In this document: piece after piece, positions 1 through 4,581 of the stretch
Numbering within the stretch: position 1 is the first letter of the stretch
Layout: each line of letters begins with the position of its first letter
DNA from: Tardiphaga sp.
Lineage (GTDB): Bacteria; Pseudomonadota; Alphaproteobacteria; Rhizobiales; Xanthobacteraceae
DNA: 5,185 nucleotides
Assembly: GCA_028290765.1 (NCBI GenBank)
Contig: JAQGJF010000686.1
Span: 1 to 5,185, forward strand
Direction of reading: 5' to 3'
Position numbers and translations under genes: made by a program
The notes under the pieces: generated by a model
What the model was told of the DNA's origin: nothing
The model's input: the letters and a program-made list of their open reading frames with translations, nothing else
The model's database searches: none

Positions 1-359
1 ACCAGCGCCGCCTGGATGATCCCGGGCCAGCGCGAATGGCTCGATCGAGCAAGGAAGCGGCTCACGAAATAGGCCAGCATCGCAGTCGGTCCGCACATCG
101 CCAGCGTCGCGACCAGCGCGCCGACGATGCCGGCCACATGGTAACCGATCAGCGTCACGATCAGCACGTTGGGGCCCGGCGCCAATTGCGAGATCGCGAA
201 CACGTCGGCGAATTGCGTATCGGTCATCCAGTGGCGGAGATCGACGGCGATACGCTGGATCTCCGGAATGGCGGCGTTGGCGCCGCCGACCGCGAACAGC
301 GACATCAGGGCGAAGGTCCAGGCCAGCGTGAACAGCGTGCCGACGGGGCTGTCGTTCAT
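1..359 (-). CDS. Chromate transporter, second half of a two-gene CHR pair (partial, runs off left edge)
   Basis: This is an inner-membrane protein of the chromate ion transporter (CHR) family; characterised members export chromate. The visible 119 residues start at ATG 359-357, translate as MNDSPVGTLF..., and stay open to the window edge. Family marks are the glycine-rich FAVGGANAAIPE at about residues 22-33 and LAPGPNVL at about 59-66, the PGPN signature of CHR domains. A hydrophobic segment at about 10-30 and two more between about 65 and 100 fit membrane helices. The start overlaps the stop of the upstream chromate gene as ATGA, which implies translational coupling. Short-chain CHR proteins of about 200 residues normally occur as such pairs and act together, so roughly 80 residues should be missing here. 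The family is clear; the real substrate is not proven by sequence. Confidence 0.9.
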   Translation of the reverse strand, partial: MNDSPVGTLFTLAWTFALMSLFAVGGANAAIPEIQRIAVDLRHWMTDTQFADVFAISQLAPGPNVLIVTLIGYHVAGIVGALVATLAMCGPTAMLAYFVSRFLARSSHSRWPGIIQAAL

Positions 360-958
360 GCTGCGGCCCGACGACGCATGAGGAAAGTGACGCCGAGGCT
401 GAGCGGGATCGCCACCAGAAGCACCAGCGGCAAGGGCAGCCGCAACACCCCGACCGCGACGAAGACGCCGGCCAACAGTACAAGCCCGATCAGGTCGCGC
501 TTTTTGATCAGCGGCAGCGTCATCCGCACCATGACCGACAGCAGCAGGCCGACCGCGGCGCAGGACACCCCGGCCAGCGTGCGCCGCAAGGCGGGGATTT
601 CGCCGAAATGGCCGTAAAGCGCGGCGAGAACCGTCACGATTACCATCGGGGGCCCGAGCAACCCGGCAAAGGCCGCGATGCCGCCGGCCAGGCCACGAAA
701 GCGCGAACCGAACACCAGCGACAGGTTGACGACGTTCGGTCCGGGCAGGAAGTGGCACAACGCGAAGGTTTCGTTGAACTCGTCCGCGGTCATCCAGCGA
801 TGCTGATCGACGATGGCGCGCCGGGTCCAGATCAGCACGCCGCCGAAGCCGGCCAGCGAGATCTTGGCAAAAACCGTGAACAGTTCGAAAAGCCCCGGCG
901 CCACGACCGCCACGGGATCCATGGCGGGGGCGAGGGCGGAGGGAGAATCCTGAGGCAT
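356..958 (-). CDS. Chromate transporter, first half of a two-gene CHR pair
   Basis: A 200-residue membrane protein of the CHR family, the usual length for a short-chain (single-domain) member. After a soluble start of about 20 residues come a hydrophobic segment with the motif AGFGG (36-40), the signature FLPGPNVV (70-77), a long hydrophobic stretch at about 88-117, and two more at about 128-150 and 156-193. The protein ends in a basic tail, MRRRAAA. PGPN is shared with the next gene, as expected for two homologous halves that pair in the membrane with opposite orientation. The start at 958 has no clear Shine-Dalgarno sequence. An in-frame ATG at 922 (residue 13) is possible and would remove only a poorly conserved stretch. 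It is transcribed divergently from ssrA. The role as a chromate exporter is inferred from the family. Confidence 0.92.
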   Translation of the reverse strand: MPQDSPSALAPAMDPVAVVAPGLFELFTVFAKISLAGFGGVLIWTRRAIVDQHRWMTADEFNETFALCHFLPGPNVVNLSLVFGSRFRGLAGGIAAFAGLLGPPMVIVTVLAALYGHFGEIPALRRTLAGVSCAAVGLLLSVMVRMTLPLIKKRDLIGLVLLAGVFVAVGVLRLPLPLVLLVAIPLSLGVTFLMRRRAAA

Positions 959-1007
959 CAGCGAGATCTAGAACGGCTGTCGCATCAGGCCAATCGATAT
1001 TTGCGCG

Positions 1008-1019
1008 GGCGGGCCCGCC
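1008..1019. repeat. 12-bp perfect palindrome upstream of the chromate genes
   Basis: GGCGGGCCCGCC reads the same on both strands. It lies 50 bp upstream of the chromate-transporter start, in the gap of about 220 bp between that gene and ssrA. It could be an operator or a hairpin in the chromate leader, but such GC palindromes also arise by chance in DNA this rich in GC. No convincing -35/-10 pair for the minus-strand genes was found around it. The rest of the gap holds no gene I can support. Confidence 0.25.
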
Positions 1020-1175
1020 GGATTTTCATCCAATCGAGCGCGCCTGTCGCGGAGTTTATCATCGGGCGCGCATTCGCGCGACCCGTTGGCCACCCGCGTC
1101 GATTTGGCAGACCGATCGGGCCAAATCCGTGCGCAAATCCGCCCAAAACGCCCTTTTTTCATCAACCTTGCCACC

Positions 1176-1181
1176 TATATT
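1176..1181 (+). promoter_or_regulatory. Possible -10 box of ssrA
   Basis: TATATT lies 5-10 bp before the expected 5' end of the ssrA acceptor RNA, where a UUCG-loop hairpin begins at 1188. A T-rich run at 1154-1159 sits where a -35 element would be, but it does not match the alphaproteobacterial CTTGAC consensus. The CTTGCC at 1167-1172 is too close to serve as the -35. The call rests mainly on position. Confidence 0.4.
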
Positions 1182-1185
1182 GAGG

Positions 1186-1267
1186 CTGCCGGTTCGCCGG
1201 CTATGACAATAAATGGCCGTCGCAATAAACCATTCGGACCCGGGGGCAGCACCCGGCGCCTCCACCC
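1186..1267 (+). ncRNA. tmRNA acceptor piece
   Basis: This 5' portion of the ssrA transcript becomes the acceptor RNA of about 82 nt. It opens with a hairpin GCCGG-TTCG-CCGGC (1188-1201). It ends with the T-arm and the 3' strand of the acceptor stem, CGCCTCC, followed by A1264 as the discriminator base. The genome reads ACCC (1264-1267) rather than ACCA, so the final CCA is probably finished by the CCA-adding enzyme. The seven-base T-loop is GGCAGCA (1245-1251), not the canonical TTCRANY. Confidence 0.8.
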
Positions 1268-1303
1268 AAGCCCGCCGCCTCTTTGTTAGGCGAGGGTTTC
1301 GGC
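1268..1303 (+). other. Internal transcribed spacer of permuted ssrA
   Basis: This is the stretch joining the tRNA-like 3' end to the 5' end of the coding piece, which processing removes to make a two-piece tmRNA. It contains a five-pair hairpin, CGCCT (1276-1280) with AGGCG (1288-1292), around a seven-base loop CTTTGTT. That hairpin is a likely landmark for the processing nucleases. The exact cut sites are inferred from the acceptor-stem pairing. Confidence 0.7.
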
Positions 1304-1386
1304 GGGGGCGAAACAGGATCGACGAGGGCGTAAAGGGCGAGTTTTTGTTCGGTATGGTTCCGCCGTTATCGGGCTATGCAATAGTT

Positions 1387-1425
1387 GCAAACGACAACTA
1401 TGCTCCGGTTGCTCAGGCAGCGTGA
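1387..1425 (+). other. tmRNA tag-peptide reading frame (ANDNYAPVAQAA, stop)
   Basis: The resume codon is GCA (1387-1389), followed by codons for NDNYAPVAQAA and a TGA stop at 1423-1425. With the alanine carried by the tRNA-like domain, the appended tag should be A-ANDNYAPVAQAA. The N-terminal ANDNY resembles the ANDENY of the E. coli tag, the part bound by SspB. The C-terminal Ala-Ala is what ClpX recognises in characterised tags. The stop lies in the loop of a small hairpin CAGC-GTGAA-GCTG. This is part of ssrA, not an independent gene; the open frame that runs into it from 1213 is not a real CDS. Confidence 0.93.
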
Positions 1426-1610
1426 AGCTGTTTGAAAGACCACGTTTGAAGTCCTGACGGGTTAAGCTCCGTCAGGCGGGGTTCGGAGGCACCTGGCAAC
1501 AGAAGCCTCCACTTCCTTGACTTGCGCCATTTCCAGGCGGCTTAGAATTTCCTAAAAGTCCGGGCTTGGGGCTGCTGACCTTGAAGCGCGGCCGGGTTAC
1601 ATTCAACTAC

Positions 1611-1682
1611 ATGGCGCGAGTCGGGCCACGAACATCGCCGCCGATCCGCCTGTGGCATGCGAAACGCGACTGGATTTGCTGA
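1611..1682 (+). CDS. Possible leader ORF of sspB (23 codons), hypothetical
   Basis: A small open frame starting at ATG 1611 encodes MARVGPRTSPPIRLWHAKRD plus W-I-C. Its TGA (1680-1682) overlaps the sspB ATG as TGATG, the arrangement seen in translational coupling. It resembles no family known to me, carries no clear ribosome-binding site, and is short enough to be chance. If translated, it would fill most of the otherwise empty stretch between ssrA and sspB and could tune SspB synthesis. Only conservation of its frame in relatives would make it credible. Confidence 0.2.
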   Translation: MARVGPRTSPPIRLWHAKRDWIC

Positions 1683-2221
1683 TGGCGACCGATCATATCC
1701 GATACGATGTCCTGGCGCGCGATGCGCTGCGTGGCGTGCTGCGCCGCGTGCTGACCGACGCCGCCGAACATGGCCTGCCGGGCGAGCACCATTTTTTCAT
1801 CACGTTTGTGTCAACGGCCGAAGGCGTGAAATTGTCGCCGCGGCTGCTGGCGCAATATCCGGAAGAGATGACCGTGATCCTCCAGCACCAGTTCTGGGAT
1901 CTGGTGGTGAGCGAAGATCGTTTCGAGGTCGGTCTGTCGTTCGGCGGCATTCCCGAGCGCCTGGTGGTGCCGTTCAACGCCATCAAGAGCTTCTTCGACC
2001 CGTCGGTGCAGTTCGGCCTGCAGTTCGAGGCCGCCGATGCGGCAGCCGAGGCACCGACCGGCGCGCCGTTGGTGGCGGACGCGCCGACAGCGGCCAATCC
2101 CGCGCCCACCCACCCCCTGGCCGTTCCCACGGCTTCCGCCGCCGCCGAAAATCAGGACGAGCCGGCGAAGCCCAGCGAAGGTGCGGAAGTCGTGCGTCTG
2201 GACCGCTTCCGCAAGAAATAA
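1682..2221 (+). CDS. sspB: SspB, ClpXP adaptor for ssrA-tagged proteins
   Basis: A 179-residue cytoplasmic protein that, by family, binds the N-terminal part of the ssrA tag and tethers tagged substrates to the ClpX unfoldase for degradation by ClpP. The substrate-binding domain spans about residues 5-117. It shows the family pattern, including MTVILQHQFWDLVV (63-76), LSFGGIPERLVVPF (85-98) and FFDPSVQFGL (104-113). A flexible linker rich in Ala, Pro and Thr (about 118-165) leads to a short basic tail, VVRLDRFRKK (170-179), in the place of the ClpX-binding peptide of known SspB proteins. The start at 1682 fits the N-terminus, MATDHIRYDVL. An in-frame GTG at 1652 would add ten poorly supported residues. 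The Shine-Dalgarno is weak (GGA, about 8 nt upstream). It follows ssrA in the same direction, so tag and adaptor sit together. Residual doubt concerns the start only. Confidence 0.93.
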   Translation: MATDHIRYDVLARDALRGVLRRVLTDAAEHGLPGEHHFFITFVSTAEGVKLSPRLLAQYPEEMTVILQHQFWDLVVSEDRFEVGLSFGGIPERLVVPFNAIKSFFDPSVQFGLQFEAADAAAEAPTGAPLVADAPTAANPAPTHPLAVPTASAAAENQDEPAKPSEGAEVVRLDRFRKK

Positions 2222-2246
2222 GCCGCGCAAATGTATAGGATGAACT

Positions 2247-2265
2247 CGCCGCGTGGCCCGCGGCG
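2247..2265 (+). repeat. Seven-pair GC hairpin between sspB and fumC
   Basis: CGCCGCG (2247-2253) and CGCGGCG (2259-2265) form a perfect stem around the five-base loop TGGCC, 26 bp after the sspB stop and 58 bp before fumC. No T-tract follows, so it is not a standard intrinsic terminator. It could stabilise the sspB 3' end, pause polymerase, or be chance in GC-rich DNA. Transcription from sspB into fumC therefore remains possible. Confidence 0.4.
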
Positions 2266-2323
2266 CGCGCTTGGCATGGATGGGGGTCCGGCCCGACGGA
2301 CAGATTAGGAATTCCGGCAGATC

Positions 2324-3742
2324 ATGGCTCGATCGTCAAAAACCTCACCTTCCCGAACCACGCGCAGCGAAACCGACAGTTTCGGTCCGATCGACGTCGC
2401 CGCGGACCGCTATTGGGGCGCGCAGACCGAACGTTCCCGGCAGAATTTCCGCATCGGCCATGACCGGATGCCGATGCCGATCATTCGCGCGTTGGGTATC
2501 GTCAAACTCGCGGCGGCGCAAACCAATCGCGAACTCGGCCTGCTCGACCAGCGCCGCGCCCGCGCCATCGAACGCGCCGCGCGCGAGGTCATCGAAGGCC
2601 GGTTCGACGATCATTTTCCGCTGGTGGTCTGGCAGACCGGATCCGGCACCCAGACCAACATGAACCTCAACGAGGTCATCGCCAATCGCGCCAGTGAACT
2701 GCTTGGCGGCGAACTCGGCAGCAAGAAGCCGGTTCATCCCAACGACCATGTCAATATGAGCCAGTCGTCGAACGACTCGTTCCCGACCGCGATGCACATC
2801 GCCGCCGCCGAGCACATCGTCCACGACCTCATTCCGGCGCTGAGCGAACTTCTTGCTGCACTGCGCAAAAAGGAAAAGGCGTTCGCCTCCATCGTAAAAA
2901 TCGGGCGGACCCATACCCAGGATGCGACGCCGCTGACCCTGGGGCAGGAATTTTCGGGCTACGCCGCCCAGGTCGAAAGCGGCATCGCGCGGCTCCGCGT
3001 GGCGGTGAAAGAGCTCTATCCGCTGGCGCAAGGCGGCACCGCCGTCGGCACCGGCCTTAATTCGAAGCCGCGATTTGCCAAACTGTTTGCCGGGCATGTC
3101 GCGAAGATCACCAGGCTGCCCTTCACCAGCGCGCCGAACAAATTCGAGGCGCTGGCCAGCAACGACGCTTACGTCTTTGCCCATGGCGCGATCAATTCGG
3201 TCGCGACCGGGCTGTTCAAGATCGCCAATGATATTCGCCTGCTGGGCTCCGGACCGCGCTCCGGCATCGGCGAGTTGATCCTTCCCGAAAACGAACCCGG
3301 CTCCTCAATCATGCCGGGCAAGGTCAATCCGACGCAGAGCGAAGCGATGACCATGGTCTGCTGCCAGGTATTCGGCAACCACACCACCATCACCGTCGCC
3401 GGCAGCCAGGGGCATTTCGAACTCAACGTCTACAAGCCGGTACTGGCCCATTGCATGATGGGTTCTATTCAACTGCTGGCCGACGTGGCGCGCTCGTTCA
3501 CCGAACATTGCGTCAATGGCATCCGGGCCGACGAGAAACGGATTCGGGAATTGATGGAGCGTTCGCTGATGCTGGTGACGGCGCTGGCGCCGAAAATCGG
3601 CTACGATAACGCAGCCAAGGTCGCCAAGACCGCCCACGCCCGCGGTACGACCTTGAAAGAGGAAGCCGTGCGGCTGGGCCTGGTTTCGGCCGCGGAATTC
3701 GACCGGCTGGTGCAGCCGGACAAGATGACACGCCCAGGCTGA
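2324..3742 (+). CDS. fumC: Class II fumarate hydratase (fumarase C)
   Basis: Cytosolic, oxygen-stable, iron-free fumarase that interconverts fumarate and (S)-malate in the TCA cycle. It should act as a homotetramer whose active sites combine three subunits. The 472 residues match the usual length (E. coli FumC 467). Landmarks in order are [10 protein letters not shown] (105-114), [14 protein letters not shown] (138-151), [11 protein letters not shown] (194-204) with the active-site His197, and the superfamily signature [11 protein letters not shown] (326-336) with Ser327, Lys333 and Asn335. All of these lie at a constant offset of nine from the E. coli numbering (His188, Ser318, Lys324, Asn326), so the enzyme looks intact. 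The offset comes from a short Ser/Thr/Arg-rich N-terminal extension. ATG 2324 has AGGA (2307-2310) 13 nt upstream, a rather long spacing. A close alternative is argininosuccinate lyase/aspartase-family enzymes, but the sequence is plainly fumarase. Confidence 0.97.
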   Translation: MARSSKTSPSRTTRSETDSFGPIDVAADRYWGAQTERSRQNFRIGHDRMPMPIIRALGIVKLAAAQTNRELGLLDQRRARAIERAAREVIEGRFDDHFPLVVWQTGSGTQTNMNLNEVIANRASELLGGELGSKKPVHPNDHVNMSQSSNDSFPTAMHIAAAEHIVHDLIPALSELLAALRKKEKAFASIVKIGRTHTQDATPLTLGQEFSGYAAQVESGIARLRVAVKELYPLAQGGTAVGTGLNSKPRFAKLFAGHVAKITRLPFTSAPNKFEALASNDAYVFAHGAINSVATGLFKIANDIRLLGSGPRSGIGELILPENEPGSSIMPGKVNPTQSEAMTMVCCQVFGNHTTITVAGSQGHFELNVYKPVLAHCMMGSIQLLADVARSFTEHCVNGIRADEKRIRELMERSLMLVTALAPKIGYDNAAKVAKTAHARGTTLKEEAVRLGLVSAAEFDRLVQPDKMTRPG

Positions 3743-3775
3743 TGCCGTTCGACATCTTGGCATTGCTCGCCTGGT

Positions 3776-3807
3776 TTGGGGCTGCTTTTCGCCGCAATTT
3801 ATTTTTT
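3776..3807 (+). terminator. Probable intrinsic terminator of fumC
   Basis: TTGGGGC (3776-3782) pairs with GCCGCAA (3791-3797) with one mismatch around an eight-base loop, followed directly by TTTATTTTTT (3798-3807). It begins 33 bp after the fumC stop. The stem is short, but the T-tract stands out in GC-rich DNA. It would separate fumC from the downstream small-gene unit. Confidence 0.5.
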
Positions 3808-3886
3808 GAACCATGCATGAGCCGTAGCTACCCAGAAAGTGTTACCCCTAAAAGTCCCGCCGTGGCGAATTAGGATTAGTTAGATT

Positions 3887-3918
3887 GGGAATTACGAGAC
3901 TTTGGTCGGGAATAACGA
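3887..3918 (+). repeat. Two 11-bp direct repeats, GGGAATWACGA, 21 bp apart
   Basis: GGGAATTACGA (3887-3897) and GGGAATAACGA (3908-3918) differ at one base. Their 21-bp spacing is about two helical turns, so both copies face the same side of the DNA. They sit 160-190 bp upstream of the DUF4169 start. Such helically phased repeats are typical of tandem operator sites, but binding by any protein is only inferred. Confidence 0.55.
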
Positions 3919-3938
3919 CGTTTTAAAATAGTTATCCC
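3908..3938. repeat. Imperfect inverted repeat GGGAATAAC / GTTATCCC
   Basis: The second direct repeat (3908-3916) is mirrored by GTTATCCC (3931-3938): eight base pairs with one bulged A, around the 14-base AT-rich centre GACGTTTTAAAATA. In DNA form it is a candidate operator flanking a promoter core. As RNA it would be a modest hairpin. Confidence 0.45.
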
Positions 3939-3991
3939 GCATATCACCTGAATACCTAGGGCAATTGCGAGTACCGTCATTGCTTTACGTC

Positions 3992-4003
3992 GTGCTAGAG
4001 CAC
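3992..4003. repeat. Palindrome GTGCT-AG-AGCAC
   Basis: Five-base arms are exactly complementary around a two-base centre, 75 bp before the DUF4169 start. The size and symmetry suit a dimeric regulator. Related CTAGAGCA-type motifs also seem common in rhizobial intergenic DNA (recalled, not checked), so it may be a dispersed sequence rather than a specific operator. Confidence 0.4.
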
Positions 4004-4077
4004 CACATTACCATTAATTCTTACGCCGGTTTTCGAATGCCATGCGTAGCGACTTATTTCATGAAATGGGAACGATC

Positions 4078-4266
4078 ATGGGGGACTTGGTCAATTTGAA
4101 GCGCTTCAAGAAGCGCGCCGCACGGCAACAATCGGCAAAGCAAGCCGAGGCAAATCGTATTCAGTTCGGCCGAACCAAGGCCGAACGCAGCCTCGACGAG
4201 CAGCATGCAAGCCGTGCCAATGACCTGCTCGATCAGCATCGTATCGACAGCGGGGATGCATCATGA
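4078..4266 (+). CDS. Small basic protein, DUF4169-like
   Basis: A 62-residue, highly charged protein without membrane segments or signal peptide; its function is unknown. It begins MGDLVNLKRFKKRAARQQ and continues as a probably helical, Lys/Arg/Glu/Gln-rich chain, with TKAERSLDEQH at about 37-47. This matches my recollection of the alphaproteobacterial DUF4169 family, whose members have this opening and size and often lie beside a ribbon-helix-helix gene after fumC. ATG 4078 is preferred because TGGGAA (4067-4072) sits 5 nt upstream. An in-frame ATG at 4042 would add 12 residues, MRSDLFHEMGTI, without family support. The stop overlaps the next start as ATGA, so the two are probably translated together. 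The opening motif resembles the SspB tail encoded earlier in the window. Confidence 0.82.
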   Translation: MGDLVNLKRFKKRAARQQSAKQAEANRIQFGRTKAERSLDEQHASRANDLLDQHRIDSGDAS

Positions 4267-4517
4267 AATCACCAGTCGTGAAGCGGTCGATTGTGGTGGC
4301 GGGCCACAAGACCAGCGTCAGCCTCGAAGAGGCGTTCTGGAACGGGATGAAGGAAATCTCTGTACTGCGCGACATGACGCTGTCGGAACTGGTGGGCGAG
4401 ATCGACACCAATCGCCAGCAGGGCAATCTCTCCTCCGCCATTCGTCTCTTCGTGCTGGATTATTTTCGCACGCGCGCGGTGGCGGCGGCGGACAGCAAGG
4501 CGGAGAGCGTCAGGTGA
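4263..4517 (+). CDS. Ribbon-helix-helix domain protein (RHH_4-like)
   Basis: An 84-residue protein built almost entirely of one ribbon-helix-helix domain, a fold that dimerises and usually inserts a beta ribbon into the DNA major groove. The strand region KRSIVVAGHKTSVSLEEAFW (7-26) is followed by a first helix (about 27-36), the segment MTLSELVGEID (38-48), and a second helix, NLSSAIRLFVLDYFR (55-69). A short Ala-rich tail ends it. The pattern is that of RHH_4 proteins of alphaproteobacteria. GGGGA (4252-4256) serves as ribosome-binding site, and the start overlaps the DUF4169 stop. The likely role is a transcription regulator, perhaps of its own operon through the repeats upstream of DUF4169; this is inference. 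No toxin gene adjoins it, so an ordinary toxin-antitoxin role is not favoured. Its stop overlaps the first unit of the hairpin repeat that follows. Confidence 0.88.
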   Translation: MKSPVVKRSIVVAGHKTSVSLEEAFWNGMKEISVLRDMTLSELVGEIDTNRQQGNLSSAIRLFVLDYFRTRAVAAADSKAESVR

Positions 4518-4575
4518 ATAGCGAATAGCGATTGGCGAATAGGAAGATCCTACTCCCTATCGCCACTCTCTATTC
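4516..4575. repeat. Long imperfect hairpin made of 7-bp units between convergent genes
   Basis: The left arm (4516-4543) is four consecutive heptamers: GAATAGC, GAATAGC, GATTGGC, GAATAGG. After the five-base loop AAGAT, the right arm (4549-4575) is its imperfect reverse complement, ending CTATTC. The arms span 28 and 27 bases with about seven differences. The element starts inside the RHH stop codon and ends 6 bp before the AsmA-like gene's stop, so it fills the whole convergent gap. It probably serves as a two-way terminator or 3'-end stabiliser and may belong to a dispersed palindromic repeat family. Confidence 0.75.
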
Positions 4576-4581
4576 GTCCAC

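Larger units (their letters stand above)
1186..1513 (+). ncRNA. ssrA: tmRNA, circularly permuted two-piece alphaproteobacterial form
   Basis: Transfer-messenger RNA frees stalled ribosomes and adds a degradation tag to the unfinished protein. The gene is permuted: the tRNA-like 3' end (acceptor piece, to about 1267) precedes the 5' end (coding piece, from 1304). GGGGGCG at 1304-1310 pairs with CGCCTCC at 1257-1263 to form a seven-pair acceptor stem. This includes a G-U at the third pair, the identity element for alanyl-tRNA synthetase. The T-arm is CCGGG/CCCGG (1240-1244 and 1252-1256). The tag frame is at 1387-1425. An eight-pair hairpin (1453-1460 with 1469-1476) and a six-pair hairpin (1485-1490 with 1505-1510) follow the tag. 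The outer ends are estimated from structure and from typical piece sizes, so they may be off by 10-30 nt. It lies just upstream of sspB, whose product recognises such tags. Confidence 0.93.
3808..4077. other. AT-rich intergenic region upstream of the DUF4169/RHH unit
   Basis: No gene is supported here on either strand. From 3841 to 4020 the GC content counts to about 44 %, well below the coding DNA on both sides. The stretch holds a pair of 11-bp direct repeats 21 bp apart, an inverted partial copy, and a 12-bp palindrome, all listed separately. A ribosome-binding site TGGGAA (4067-4072) precedes the next gene. I could not find a convincing -35/-10 pair, though the AT-rich run TTTTAAAATA (3921-3930) is a candidate promoter core. 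Confidence 0.6.

Noticed and set aside
1213..1425. A 70-codon plus-strand frame ending in ANDNYAPVAQAA.
   Set aside because: It runs through the tmRNA acceptor stem, spacer and coding piece. Only the last 12 codons are translated, as the tag, after ribosome transfer.
1485..1510. GCCTCCAC at 1505-1512 as an alternative 3' acceptor end, which would make ssrA non-permuted.
   Set aside because: GCCTCC pairs perfectly with the adjacent GGAGGC at 1485-1490, and no T-arm precedes it. The upstream copy at 1257-1263 has both a T-arm and full seven-pair complementarity.
1581..1603. TTGAAG and TACATT as a promoter for sspB.
   Set aside because: The spacing is only 11 bp, too short for a sigma-70 type promoter. 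Other nearby hexamers with correct spacing were poor matches.
1652..1681. GTG at 1652 as the sspB start.
   Set aside because: It adds ten residues not expected in the family and has no ribosome-binding site. ATG 1682 gives the usual N-terminus.
2345..3184. A 279-codon open frame on the minus strand inside fumC.
   Set aside because: It lies wholly opposite an intact, highly conserved enzyme gene. Its Arg/Gly/His-rich product resembles no family I know, as expected for a shadow frame in GC-rich DNA.
4263..4517. The RHH gene as the antitoxin of a toxin-antitoxin pair.
   Set aside because: No ParE-, RelE- or VapC-like toxin lies next to it. The coupled neighbour is a small basic DUF4169-like protein, and the RHH domain fills the whole chain without a toxin-binding tail.
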